Below, piece after piece: positions 44,876 to 53,831 of a DNA stretch of 64,000 nt. Location: positions 1 to 64,000 of the forward strand of contig JAJPHR010000077.1 in NCBI GenBank assembly GCA_021325145.1, given 5' to 3'. Within the stretch, counting starts at the first letter, position 1. Every line of letters starts with the position of its first letter. Position numbers and translations under genes: made by a program. Below the pieces are notes generated by a model. It made no database searches and was not told where the DNA came from. It saw only the letters and a list, made by a program, of their open reading frames with translations. This stretch comes from Verrucomicrobiota bacterium. Lineage in GTDB: Bacteria > Verrucomicrobiota > Verrucomicrobiia > Limisphaerales > Pedosphaeraceae.

Positions 44876-46873
44876 TCATCGCCCCAGCTTGACGGACAAG
44901 GTCGCGCGCGTGCCGTGCCCGGGGCGCGTCTCCAGCTTCAGGGCGCCTCCGATCTTCTCCATGCGCAGGCGCATGTTGTTCAACCCCAGGGCGAATGGTT
45001 TCGACTCTCCGGTCTCGAAACCCCGGCCGTTGTCCGCGATCATGATGCTGAATTCCGAACCTTCGATCCTCATTTGCAGCAGGACTTCGGACGCTCGCGC
45101 ATGCTTCACTACATTGTTCAGGGACTCCTTGACCACCAGGAAAAGATTGTGCCGCAAATCGGAGCCCAGAAAACAGTTCGGTAGGATGGCCGGCACATCC
45201 AGCCGGCAATTGACGGGCGTAACCTTGAGCAACTCCTCGGCCATGTGGCAAATATAGCTGGCGAACTTCTCCAGGCTGTCGTTGCCGGGATCCACCGCCC
45301 ACACGATTTCATCGATGTTCCGCACCAATTCGCGGGACATCGCGGAAATCTTTTGGATCCGCTGTTTGGCTTCCTCCGAGGCGGCGAATTTGCCCGCCGC
45401 GATTTCGGCTTCGGCGATCTCGCTGAGCAAAGTGATGCGGGTGAGGCTGCCGCCGACGTCGTCATGCATGTCGCGGGCGATGCGGTCGCGTTCCTTTTCC
45501 AGGGCGCGCTGTTGTTCGAGGAGTTGGACGCGGCGTTGCGCCCGCTTGGCTTCGGTGATGTCGCGGACATTGCTGAGCAACATGGTGGGCTGCCCTTCGA
45601 CTTCCAGCATGGAGTTGGAAAGCTCAACGTAGATTTTTTTTCCGTTCCACAAAGTGACTTCCCTCTCCAGGTGGGGCGAAATGGTCCGGCTCCGGAACCG
45701 CTCGCAGTGATGCTGCAGAATCCGCCGGCCTCCAACCTCGTCATAAACAACCGACAACGGCTGGCCCAGCAGGGCCTCGCGCGGCTTTTCGACCATCCGG
45801 CAATAGGCCTCGTTCACCATCATGAAAATGCCTTCTTCATCAATCAACCGCATGCCGTCCAGCGAATTCTCCCACGACAACCGGAGTTGCGCCTCGGACT
45901 TGCGCAGCTCCTCCTCGGCGCGTTTGTGTTCGGTGGTGTCACGAAAGAGCCCCAGCAACAACCGCTTTTCATCCGGCAAATCGATGAACGAATTGGTCAC
46001 CTCCAGGTCCACCGTCTTGCCGCTTCGGAAGGTGAGCTTGCGTTCGATCAGCTTCTCCACGCTCCGGCTCTGGAAGCGTTGCTGGTACTTGAGCAAAATC
46101 TGGTCGAGATTCTCGGTCTCGGCATAAGTCACCGTGAACGGGTGGTCCACCAGTTTGGCCGCCGGCAGGCCCACCAGCCGGCAGAACGCCTCATTGACCG
46201 CCACGATCATCCCCCGCTCATCCGTCAGCCGCATCCCGTCCACCGAACTTTCCCAGATCGAATGGAACCGCATCTCGGAACTTTTAAGTTCCTGCTCCGC
46301 GCGAATGCGTTCCAGCGCGCCGCCGCAATGGTCCGCCAGCGTTTGCAGCATTTTCAAGTCATGCTCGTTGTACGCCCGCGGTTTGTAGCTCTGAAACGTG
46401 GCGATGCCCACCGCCCGCGCTCGATTTCGGATCGGCGCCATCATGCTCGAGGCCGAGGGCCGGGAAGTGTCGCCGAAGGGGTTGGCATCCGGCGCGAGGG
46501 CGGTGGGATGGTCCACGAGAAAAATCTCGGCGCCGTGCTCCATGACGCGTTGCGTGCGCAAGCTGGGCATCGACGGAATCTCGTGCGCCTCGAGGTTGCA
46601 CCGCTTCCCGTCCACGATATCCATGTTCAGAATCGGATAAACCTTCCCATCCACGTACATGTTCACCGCGCAGGCATCCCAGCCGAACAGGTCGTCCACC
46701 ACCGTGCCGATGATTCGCGCCGCTTCCTGCGCCGTGGTCGCGGAATTGAGGCTCTGTCCCAGTTTGGCAAGCGCCGCGTGAAATTCCTCCTCGTGCATGC
46801 GCCGGCGTTCCGCCTCCGCGGCGTTCGTGGCTTCCCCGCTCTTTCCCTGTTCGATGGATGCGGCGGTCTTCAT
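44876..46873 (-). CDS. GAF-PAS-PAS sensor histidine kinase (NarL family)
   Basis: 665 residues, no signal peptide or membrane helix, so it is cytoplasmic. Residues about 20-190 are a GAF-like domain. Two PAS domains follow (MRFHSIWESSVDGMRLTDER and LRLSWENSLDGMRLIDEEGI with tandem near-identical cores). A HisKA_3 dimer motif (ARDMHDDVGGSLTRITLLSE) carries the phospho-His, and the HATPase_c domain has VKESLNNVVKHARASEVL, IADNGRGFE and LGLNNMRLRMEKIGG. It should phosphorylate the NarL-type regulator encoded just downstream. Ligand unknown; the two PAS units suggest a small molecule or redox signal. Confidence 0.95.
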   Translation of the reverse strand: MKTAASIEQGKSGEATNAAEAERRRMHEEEFHAALAKLGQSLNSATTAQEAARIIGTVVDDLFGWDACAVNMYVDGKVYPILNMDIVDGKRCNLEAHEIPSMPSLRTQRVMEHGAEIFLVDHPTALAPDANPFGDTSRPSASSMMAPIRNRARAVGIATFQSYKPRAYNEHDLKMLQTLADHCGGALERIRAEQELKSSEMRFHSIWESSVDGMRLTDERGMIVAVNEAFCRLVGLPAAKLVDHPFTVTYAETENLDQILLKYQQRFQSRSVEKLIERKLTFRSGKTVDLEVTNSFIDLPDEKRLLLGLFRDTTEHKRAEEELRKSEAQLRLSWENSLDGMRLIDEEGIFMMVNEAYCRMVEKPREALLGQPLSVVYDEVGGRRILQHHCERFRSRTISPHLEREVTLWNGKKIYVELSNSMLEVEGQPTMLLSNVRDITEAKRAQRRVQLLEQQRALEKERDRIARDMHDDVGGSLTRITLLSEIAEAEIAAGKFAASEEAKQRIQKISAMSRELVRNIDEIVWAVDPGNDSLEKFASYICHMAEELLKVTPVNCRLDVPAILPNCFLGSDLRHNLFLVVKESLNNVVKHARASEVLLQMRIEGSEFSIMIADNGRGFETGESKPFALGLNNMRLRMEKIGGALKLETRPGHGTRATLSVKLGR

Positions 46874-47106
46874 CGCGGCTCAAAACATTCGGCAATCCGA
46901 ACCAAACTATTTATTAGCCCGCTCCCCCTGCCGATGCAAAACAAAAGACACGCCGGGCGGGGCGCAGAACCCCAACTCTGCGTGATCCTGTTTCCCCTGC
47001 CAGCGCAGAACCATGACCGCACGCTCAGAAAAGCTTGTTTTCAGCCGAAAAACAGGCGACATTCCCGGCGAAACCGCAATCACTTTATGACTCGCACCCC
47101 AATCTT

Positions 47107-48090
47107 ATGAACCGACGTCAAATGATCCTCCGTACCGGCGCAGCAGCGCTCGGCCTCGGCCTGACTGGCTACATCCCCTGCAGCCGCGCCGCCCAATCCA
47201 ACCCCAAAAAAGTCCTCTTCTTTTCCAAATCCTCCGGCTACGAACACAGCGTTATCAAACGCCAGGGGAACAAGCCTAGTTTCGCCGAGCAAATCCTCGC
47301 CGAAGCGGGGCCGAAACACGGGCTCGAATTTACGTTCTCGAAGGACGGCAGCCTGTTTACGCCGGAGTACTTGGCGCAGTTTGACGCGTTTTTCTTTTAC
47401 ACAACCGGATTGTTGACCGAAGCCGGCACCGACAAAAACCCACCGATGACCCCGGCAGGCAAGGCGGCTTTCCTGGACGCCATCAAACAGGGCAAAGGTT
47501 TTATCGGCACGCACTCCGCCACCGACACCTTCCACACCGGCGAAGGCCCGGGCTTTGACACCAAGGACCGCTCGGCCCGTTACAAGAATTACGGCGATCA
47601 CGCCGACCCTTATGTCCGCATGATCGGCGGCGCATTCATCATCCACGGCAAGCAACAGAAGGCAAAGATGCGCGTGACCGACCAGAATTTCCCTGGGCTC
47701 AAAGACTGCGGCGAAAGCTTCGAGACGATGGAGGAATGGTATTCGCTGAAAGATTTTTCGAGCAATCTGCACGTCTTGCTGGTGCAGGAAACCGAAGGCA
47801 TGGTCGGCGAACCCTATCAACGTCCGTCCTATCCCGCCACCTGGGCGCGCATGCATGGCCAAGGCCGTGTCTTCTACACTTCAATGGGCCACCGCGAGGA
47901 CGTCTGGACGAGCGAACGCTACCAAAACATCCTGTTCGGCGGCATCGCCTGGGCCGTCCGCAACGTGGATGCCGACGTCACGCCGAACATCGATAAAGTC
48001 GCTCCCGGTCATGCGACGCTCCCTCCGCAGTCGCCACCAGCCACCAGCGCGCCCAAAGCGCCCGCAAAGGAAACAGAAAAGAAAGCATGA
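47107..48090 (+). CDS. Tat-exported ThuA-like protein
   Basis: 327 residues from ATG at 47107. The N-terminus MNRRQMILRTGAAALGLGLT has a twin-arginine motif (RRQMIL) and a hydrophobic stretch ending SRA. The ThuA/trehalose-utilisation glutamine-amidotransferase-like fold follows (VLFFSKSSGYEHSVI, FDAFFFYTTGLL, GKGFIGTHSATDTFH, YVRMIGGAFIIHGKQ, TWARMHGQGRVFYTSMGHRE). The family is often found in carbohydrate catabolism of Verrucomicrobia and Planctomycetes. A Pro/Ala/Lys-rich tail ends it. It is convergent with the PQQ-propeller gene. Substrate unknown. Confidence 0.92.
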   Translation: MNRRQMILRTGAAALGLGLTGYIPCSRAAQSNPKKVLFFSKSSGYEHSVIKRQGNKPSFAEQILAEAGPKHGLEFTFSKDGSLFTPEYLAQFDAFFFYTTGLLTEAGTDKNPPMTPAGKAAFLDAIKQGKGFIGTHSATDTFHTGEGPGFDTKDRSARYKNYGDHADPYVRMIGGAFIIHGKQQKAKMRVTDQNFPGLKDCGESFETMEEWYSLKDFSSNLHVLLVQETEGMVGEPYQRPSYPATWARMHGQGRVFYTSMGHREDVWTSERYQNILFGGIAWAVRNVDADVTPNIDKVAPGHATLPPQSPPATSAPKAPAKETEKKA

Positions 48091-48112
48091 AAGTCCGCCT
48101 GGATGCGGGCTT
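48091..48112. terminator. Possible bidirectional terminator hairpin
   Basis: AAGTCCGC and GCGGGCTT form an 8-bp stem around CTGGAT in the 28-bp gap between the convergent ThuA and PQQ-propeller genes. There is no T run, so the call is weak. Confidence 0.3.
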
Positions 48113-48118
48113 CCGTGG

Positions 48119-49348
48119 TTAATTCGCACGAACGTCCAGACAAACGATGTCGCCTTTGGCGTTGCGGCAGTAGAGGCGGCCGTTGGCGAGCGTGGGAACG
48201 GTCCAGCATTTGCCGCCCAGAACCTGGGCGCGGGAGATGACCTTGAACTCGCCGGGGTCGGGTTGGGCGACGAGCAACTCGCCCTTGTCAGTCATACCGA
48301 TCAGTTTACCGTCGGCGAGCAGGATCGTGCCTTTGCCAAATTGCGGGTTGGCCCATTTGAGCTTGCCGGTGTTCCAGTCGAGGCATTGGAGTTCGCTGCC
48401 GCTGGCATTGTCGTGGATGCCGTACACGCAGTCCTGCCAGGCGATGCAGCTCGCAATGTGAGTTTGCAGTTCCTTGTTCTCCCACACGACGGAAGGTTTG
48501 CCGTCGGTGATCTTGAGCAGGGCATTGCCGTGGCCGCAGCCGGAGGAAATATGGATCAGATCGCCCGCGATGATGGGATCCGAAGCGTTGATGTCATACT
48601 GAGTTTTCCAAGGGAAGCTCCAGACGCTTTGGCCGTCGGAAACGCGGACGACTTCGAGGGTGCGCCAGGCAACGATGGCAACACGGCGGTCCTGTCCGGA
48701 GCCGAAGGGAACCGGGGTGGCATATCCGCCGGTGTTGGTGCCAGAGCTCCAAATGGTTTTGCCGGTGGTTTTGTCGAAGGCGGCGCCCGATTGGCCGATG
48801 TTCAACAGGAGCAGGTTGCCTTCGATCAAGGCGGAACTGGCGAAGCCCCAGGTGGGAATTCCAGCTCCGGTGTCGTCATGGATATTTTTGCTCCAGATGA
48901 CCTTGCCGGCGGCGGTGTCGAGGCAATTCAAATCGCCGCTCTTGCTCAGCGTGTAAACGCGGTCGCCATCGACGGTGGGGGTGGAACTGGTGCCGCCCTC
49001 GTAGTAGTGCGGGTCCAATTTGCACGGATAAGAGTGCTTCCAAATGACCGCGCCCGTCTCGGCGTCGAAGCAATAAACGGTGTCAGTGTCATCCTGATTG
49101 CCCATGGTGTAAGCGCGGCCCTGGCTGACGGTGATGGAGGAAAAGCCGGTGCCGACGGAGGCTTTCCAAAGGCGCTTGGGGCCTTCGGCTGGCCAATGGG
49201 ATTGCCAGCCGGTTTCGTGGGAGATGCCGTTATAATCCGGACCGCGCCAATGAGGCCAATCGTTGGCACGCAGGTTGGTGGACGAGGAGAGGGAAAATAA
49301 CGCGGCGAAAGCCAAACCAACGGACCACGCGCGGCGGATGAGTTTCAT
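48119..49348 (-). CDS. Secreted PQQ-like beta-propeller repeat protein
   Basis: 409 residues from ATG at 49348 (MKLIRRAWSVGLAFAALFSL), which gives a signal peptide; the frame opens further upstream through a REP-like element and is not coding there. After DWPHWRGPDYNGISHETGWQ, blades of the pyrrolo-quinoline-quinone-like type repeat (VYCFDAETGAVIWKHSYP, NCLDTAAGKVIWSKNI, ECLDWNTGKLKWANP, with WXXGXXXW spacings). The family includes BamB-like proteins and dehydrogenases, but no catalytic residues are seen, so it is best called a periplasmic propeller protein of unknown function. Confidence 0.9.
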   Translation of the reverse strand: MKLIRRAWSVGLAFAALFSLSSSTNLRANDWPHWRGPDYNGISHETGWQSHWPAEGPKRLWKASVGTGFSSITVSQGRAYTMGNQDDTDTVYCFDAETGAVIWKHSYPCKLDPHYYEGGTSSTPTVDGDRVYTLSKSGDLNCLDTAAGKVIWSKNIHDDTGAGIPTWGFASSALIEGNLLLLNIGQSGAAFDKTTGKTIWSSGTNTGGYATPVPFGSGQDRRVAIVAWRTLEVVRVSDGQSVWSFPWKTQYDINASDPIIAGDLIHISSGCGHGNALLKITDGKPSVVWENKELQTHIASCIAWQDCVYGIHDNASGSELQCLDWNTGKLKWANPQFGKGTILLADGKLIGMTDKGELLVAQPDPGEFKVISRAQVLGGKCWTVPTLANGRLYCRNAKGDIVCLDVRAN

Positions 49349-49488
49349 AATGATGGGATAATCGTGCATCACTTTGAGGGTGTCAATTTCAGATGGGTCG
49401 CACGGAGTCCGCCTTTGCGGCAGCAAGGCATGCGCTAACATGACGCGGTTGAAACTTTTAACGGCTCGATAATGCGACAGCACAACCG

Positions 49489-49578
49489 GCTTAGAACCTA
49501 TCCCGGTAGGGCGGGCAGTCCTCTGCCAGTCGGCGGCGCGCACGGAGTGACGCGCCCTACCGAGACAGGCTCTAAAGC
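49489..49578. repeat. REP-like palindromic element, copy 2 (inverted)
   Basis: CCTATCCCGGTAGGGCG pairs with CGCCCTACCGAGACAGG, and between them lie GGGCAGTCCTCTGCC-type and GCGCGCACGGAGTGACGCGC hairpins. This is the element at 30573-30656 in reverse orientation, with a few substitutions. It lies between the PQQ-propeller and the nucleotidyltransferase genes. Confidence 0.9.
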
Positions 49579-49644
49579 CGGGACTCCATGCTTCAGAGAG
49601 CCGGGTTGACGATAGGATTAAACATGTCGCGTAGCGCGAGGTCC

Positions 49645-50391
49645 CTACTTCTTTGCAAAAATACGGTTGGCTTCTTCGAGAGTTTCCTTAGACCCGATGT
49701 CGAACCAGAGGCCAGGGACTTTCCAGGTGTAAAATGGCACGCGGGGATAAAGCCACTGGACGAGCCGGCCGGGTTGGTCGGGGTTGTTGCCTTCGGCAAT
49801 ATATTGATGGATCAGCGGCAGAACGGACTTGGGATAATAATAGAGCGCGATGCCGGTGAGAGTGCTGGTGGGGTTCTTCGGCTTTTCCTCGAAGAAGGTT
49901 ATTCGTCCGTCCTTATCAATGGAGATGGAGTTGTATTTTTTTATTTCTTCGAGGTTGCCGACATCATAGACGGCAAGAACGGGCGCGTTTTTTTGGCGGC
50001 AATATTGGCCGAATCCGTCAAGGCGTTGGTTGAACAGGTTGTCGCCGGCCACGACCATCACGTCGTCATCAACCTTTTCACGGGTCAGGACGAGGTGGAG
50101 GTCGCCGATGGCGCCGAGTTTATTGGTGTCATCGGTGGAACCATCGTTGACGATGGTGAAGGCTAGCGGGGTTTTGCTGCCGCGGTAGGCGTCGGCCCAG
50201 CGTTGGAAATGGCCCGCGAACTTGGCGTTAGTGACGACATAGACACGGTCGATGCCCTCGATGGCGGCGAGATTGTCGAGGACGTGGTCGATCATCGGCT
50301 TGCCCGCAACGGGCAGCAACGGTTTCGGTTGGGTAAGTGTAAGAGGATAAAGCCTGGTGGCGTATCCGGCGGCGAGGATGATTACTTTCAT
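49645..50391 (-). CDS. Sugar-nucleotide nucleotidyltransferase
   Basis: 248 residues. MKVIILAAGYATRLYPLTLT, with QPKPLLPVAGKPMIDH, is the nucleotide-binding and catalytic motif of the glucose-1-phosphate thymidylyltransferase/GlmU family. VVAGDNLFN carries the metal-binding Asp, and FEEKPKNPTSTLTGIALYYY and GLWFDIGSKETLEEANRIF complete the domain. Lacking a hexapeptide repeat tail, it is the short one-domain type. It should join a sugar-1-phosphate to a nucleoside triphosphate. Its start overlaps the stop of ptsI by 4 bp (ATGA). Confidence 0.92.
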   Translation of the reverse strand: MKVIILAAGYATRLYPLTLTQPKPLLPVAGKPMIDHVLDNLAAIEGIDRVYVVTNAKFAGHFQRWADAYRGSKTPLAFTIVNDGSTDDTNKLGAIGDLHLVLTREKVDDDVMVVAGDNLFNQRLDGFGQYCRQKNAPVLAVYDVGNLEEIKKYNSISIDKDGRITFFEEKPKNPTSTLTGIALYYYPKSVLPLIHQYIAEGNNPDQPGRLVQWLYPRVPFYTWKVPGLWFDIGSKETLEEANRIFAKK

Positions 50392-52166
50392 ATTTTACCT
50401 TCAAAAAGGCTGGGGGCGATATCGCGGGCGAAAGCCTGGCAGCGGCAAAGGATTTCCGAGGCGGATTCGCAGCCGAGGGCGAATTCGGCGAGTTGTTTCG
50501 CTTCGTTCAACTTCAGTCGGCGAATGAGAAACTTCACCGGCGGCACCAGCGGCGGCGCGGCGCTCAATTCGTCCACGCCCAAACCGAGCAGCAGCGCAGT
50601 CAGGACCGGGTCGCCGGCCATTTCACCGCAAACACCGACCCAGAGGCCGGCTTTTTTGGCGGCATCGACCGTGGCCTTGATCAGGCGCAGGATGGCGGGG
50701 TGTGTCGGCTCATATAAATGGGCGACCTTTTCATTCATGCGATCCACCGCCAGGGTGTATTGGATGAGGTCGTTTGTGCCGAGGCTGAAGAATTTTAAGC
50801 GCCGGGCCAGACTGTCGGCCACGAGGACAGCCGAGGGAATCTCGATCATCGCGCCGATTTCGAGGTTTTGATCGAAAGGTTGTTTTTCAGCGCGCAACTC
50901 GGCTTTGCAAGTTTCGACGACGGCATTGGCCTGGTTAAGCTCGTCGAGCCCCGAGATCATGGGGTACATCATCTTGATGTTGCCTTCGGCGCTGGCGCGG
51001 AGGATGGCGCGGAGTTGGGAACGGAAGACGCCTTTTTCCTGGAGACAATAACGGATGGCGCGCCAGCCCAGGAATGGATTCATCTCGGTGGGAACTTGCA
51101 GATGGGAAAGGAACTTGTCGCCGCCCAGATCCAGTGTGCGAATGACGATCGGCTGCGGTTTCAAAGCCGCCGCCACGTGGCGATAAGCCTGGTATTGCTC
51201 CTCCTCCGTGGGGAGCTTTTCGCGGTTGATGAAAAGGAACTCGGTGCGGAACAAGCCCACGCCTTCGGCCCCGCTGGCACGGACCTCCTCGGCATCGGAA
51301 GCTTGTTCGATATTGGCTGAGAGGGTGATGCGATGGCCATCGAGCGTAACCGCAGGTTTGGCCTGCACATCGCGCAGCTTTTCTTCGAGCGTGACCTGCT
51401 TGCGGATGATCTGGCCGTACTCGAAAAGAGTCTGGTCGGTGGGGTTGACAATGACGACCCCATTGAAGCCATCCAGCAACGCGTATTGGCCGGTGGCGAG
51501 TTCGTTGCTGACGCCTTTGAGGCCAACCACGGCGGGGATGCGAAGCGAGCGGGCCATGATCGCGGTGTGCGAGGTACGTCCGCCGACTTCGGTGGCGAAG
51601 CCCAGGACGGTCTTCCGATCCAGTTGCGCGGTGGTGGATGGTGTCAGATCATAGGCGATGATGATGCAGGGTTCCTTGAGCTTCTTGAGATCCACCTCTT
51701 CCTGGCGGCCGGAAAGATTGTCGAGAATGCGGGCGGTGACATCGCGCATGTCCGTGGCGCGTTCGCGAAGGTAATCGTCCTCGATGGCAGCGAGACTGGT
51801 GGCGTATTTCTCGGCGACGACGTGGAAGGCGTATTCGGCGTTGACCTTTTTTTCCTCGATGTTGCGAATGACTTCGTCGAGCAAGGTGCGGTCTTCGAGG
51901 ACGAGCAGATGGGCATCAAAGATGCCGCCTTCCTCGGCGCCCATGCTGGCGCTGACTTTGCGCTGGACGTCGAGGATTTGCTGGCGGGTTACGACCAGGG
52001 CTTTCTCCAGGCGGCTGATTTCTTCGGGGGTTTGCGCGACCGTGACTTCGTAATGGGGGACCGCCGCATGAGACCTGCCGAGCACAAGAATTTTGCCCCG
52101 GCAAACCCCGGCGGAGACGGGGATGCCGCGAAAAACATTTTCACCCTTCTGCGGAAGCTCTGGCAT
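50388..52166 (-). CDS. ptsI: PTS enzyme I (phosphoenolpyruvate-protein phosphotransferase)
   Basis: 592 residues, normal for enzyme I. The phospho-His lies in GGRTSHTAIMARSLRIPAVV. The C-terminal PEP-binding barrel has GVGLFRTEFLFINRE, PIVIRTLDLGGDKFLSHLQV, FFSLGTNDLIQYTLAVDRMN, and VCGEMAGDP with the active-site Cys. It moves the phosphate of PEP to HPr. No HPr or EII gene is visible here; the overlapping nucleotidyltransferase gene is an unusual partner. It may act in a regulatory phosphotransfer chain rather than sugar uptake; that is inference. Confidence 0.96.
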   Translation of the reverse strand: MPELPQKGENVFRGIPVSAGVCRGKILVLGRSHAAVPHYEVTVAQTPEEISRLEKALVVTRQQILDVQRKVSASMGAEEGGIFDAHLLVLEDRTLLDEVIRNIEEKKVNAEYAFHVVAEKYATSLAAIEDDYLRERATDMRDVTARILDNLSGRQEEVDLKKLKEPCIIIAYDLTPSTTAQLDRKTVLGFATEVGGRTSHTAIMARSLRIPAVVGLKGVSNELATGQYALLDGFNGVVIVNPTDQTLFEYGQIIRKQVTLEEKLRDVQAKPAVTLDGHRITLSANIEQASDAEEVRASGAEGVGLFRTEFLFINREKLPTEEEQYQAYRHVAAALKPQPIVIRTLDLGGDKFLSHLQVPTEMNPFLGWRAIRYCLQEKGVFRSQLRAILRASAEGNIKMMYPMISGLDELNQANAVVETCKAELRAEKQPFDQNLEIGAMIEIPSAVLVADSLARRLKFFSLGTNDLIQYTLAVDRMNEKVAHLYEPTHPAILRLIKATVDAAKKAGLWVGVCGEMAGDPVLTALLLGLGVDELSAAPPLVPPVKFLIRRLKLNEAKQLAEFALGCESASEILCRCQAFARDIAPSLFEGKI

Positions 52167-52341
52167 GTGAAATCTTTACATGTGACCCGGCCTATTGAAA
52201 AGCATTTCTTGGCTTGAAAAACCGTTGGTTCTATGGCTCGCTATTTTGCATTCACCATATTGGTGCCACCGCAATGTTTGAACGCCTGCATTTACAGTAT
52301 GTACCCTTGTGCGCGAGCGCTCAAAGGAATTTAAACCCGCC

Positions 52342-53391
52342 ATGAAAGCCAGGCCAGCCCAGGCTCGTCGCGGCATACTTGCCGGCGGTAATTGGATCAT
52401 CGATCAGGTCAAACTCATCGATGTTTATCCGCAACGGGAGCAATTGGCCAACATCCGCGGGCAGTCCCAGGGCACCGGGGGCGCTCCTTACAACGTGCTG
52501 CTGGACCTCGCCCTGCTGGGCGCTTCTTTCCCGCTCGCCGCCGCCGGGTTGGTTGGGGATGACGACTTGGGGAGGCAGATCCTTGAGGATTGCCACCGCC
52601 ATAAAATCGACACCCGCCACCTCGGGGTCACGGCCAAGGCGCCGACTTCTTATACGGACGTAATGACCGAACAGGCGGGCGGGCACCGGACCTTTTTCCA
52701 CGCCCGCGGGGCGAACGCGCTTTGGCGGGGGGCGGACCTGGACTTCCGCAAGTCCAAGGCTCGCATCTTCCATTTGGGTTACCTGCTGCTGCTTGATGCG
52801 CTGGATCAGCCGGACGCCAAATTCGGCACCCAGGCGGCGCGATTGCTGGCGGCGGCGCAAGCCGCGGGGTTGAAGACCAGCGTCGATGTCGTGAGCGAAG
52901 ACAGTGATCGTTTCGCGCGGATTGTGGGGCCGGCTCTCAACCATATGGATTACTGCATCCTGAATGAGATTGAGGCGGGCAAGACCACGGGTTTCAAGAT
53001 CCGGCAGGCGGACGGGACCCTGGACACGGTGGCCTTGAGGCATGCGGCAGGGGTGCTTTTGCAACGAGGCGTCCGGGAGATCGTAATTATCCATTTCCCG
53101 GAAGGCGGATTCGCGCGAACCCGCAAGGGTGATGACATTTGGCAATCGTCGCTAAAACTGCCTGCCGGTTACATTGCCGGAACCGCCGGGGCGGGCGATG
53201 CGTTTTGCGCCGGCTGTTTGCTGGGGATTCATGAGGGTTGGGATTTGTCAAAGTGCCTGTTGGTGGCGGTTGGCGCGGCGGCGGCTTCGCTTTCCCATCC
53301 CACCTGCACCGCCGGCGTCAAGAGTCTCAATGCGGCACTGGCACTGGCCAAGAAATTTGGGTTGAGAGCGCCGTTGGATCCGGGCGATTGA
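52342..53391 (+). CDS. PfkB family carbohydrate kinase
   Basis: 349 residues from ATG at 52342 (MKARPAQARRGILAGGNWII); an in-frame GTG-like extension to 52309 is less likely. The ribokinase-like fold has AGGNWIIDQVK at the start, GGAPYNVLLDLALLGASFPL, AAAGLVGDDDLGRQI, and the GTAGAGDAFCAGCLLGIHEG motif with the catalytic Asp near the end. It phosphorylates a sugar or nucleoside-like substrate with ATP. It is divergent from ptsI. Substrate not determined. Confidence 0.92.
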   Translation: MKARPAQARRGILAGGNWIIDQVKLIDVYPQREQLANIRGQSQGTGGAPYNVLLDLALLGASFPLAAAGLVGDDDLGRQILEDCHRHKIDTRHLGVTAKAPTSYTDVMTEQAGGHRTFFHARGANALWRGADLDFRKSKARIFHLGYLLLLDALDQPDAKFGTQAARLLAAAQAAGLKTSVDVVSEDSDRFARIVGPALNHMDYCILNEIEAGKTTGFKIRQADGTLDTVALRHAAGVLLQRGVREIVIIHFPEGGFARTRKGDDIWQSSLKLPAGYIAGTAGAGDAFCAGCLLGIHEGWDLSKCLLVAVGAAAASLSHPTCTAGVKSLNAALALAKKFGLRAPLDPGD

Positions 53392-53465
53392 AGCAAGCCC
53401 CCCATGCTGCTGGCCCTTCTTTCCCAGGAATCGAGAGGCAAGTTGCTGAGATGTGCTCTTTCAGT

Positions 53466-53696
53466 TTATGGAGAGGCGGCGATCCGCACGTCATAGCGAG
53501 GCTCCCCAAAAGTCATCAGGATGTCCAGATGGGCGTGTTTGTTCTGGCGCACGAACTCGATGGCCGCCAGGATTTGCTCGAAATTGGCGGCTTGGGCAAT
53601 GTCGGGGGTCCAGGCTCGTGTTTCACTCAAATAAAGACGGGACTGCCGGTGCTGCAGGACGACTCGCATGGTCGGGTTCATGGCAATAAATGTCAT
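53466..53696 (-). CDS. Small conserved-looking protein, possible sigma-regulon member
   Basis: 76 residues. The ATG at 53696 has a strong Shine-Dalgarno, AAGGGGAG, four bases upstream. The sequence (RLYLSETRAWTPDIAQAANF, then EQILAAIEFVRQNKHAHLDI and LMTFGEPRYDVRI) reads like a compact alpha/beta domain with a PRYDV-type ending, of a sort seen in small Verrucomicrobial proteins. No function is known to me. Nine bases upstream of its ATG ends a 37-nt bipartite element that also precedes the sigma factor gene at 60434-61099 and the RNA candidate at 61250. It lies just downstream of the WD40 kinase gene on the same strand. Confidence 0.8.
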   Translation of the reverse strand: MTFIAMNPTMRVVLQHRQSRLYLSETRAWTPDIAQAANFEQILAAIEFVRQNKHAHLDILMTFGEPRYDVRIAASP

Positions 53697-53705
53697 TGTC
53701 TCCCC

Positions 53706-53742
53706 TTAATACGTAAGAAAAGCCCCCGATCTTTCAAAAATC
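53706..53742 (-). promoter_or_regulatory. 37-nt bipartite promoter-like element, copy A
   Basis: On the reverse strand GATTTTTGAAAGAT, 12 variable bases, TTACGTATTAA. The two constant blocks are identical to those in copies B and C at 61.1-61.2 kb and have the same spacing. It ends 9 bases before the small-protein ATG. Confidence 0.85.
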
Positions 53743-53831
53743 GTAAAAAATCTTTGTAATGAGATCCCCCGGCTGGGCGGAATTAGAAGACCGGGCAAGG
53801 CGAGCCTTCGTCGAAAGTCTAATTGAACCAA

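Noticed and set aside
45245-47110. Forward-strand frame of 621 residues across the GAF-PAS kinase gene
   Set aside because: It is antisense to a well-defined kinase and has no recognisable domain.
47855-49300. Forward-strand frame of 481 residues over the PQQ-propeller gene
   Set aside because: Antisense shadow; composed of Gly, Ala and Val with no motifs.
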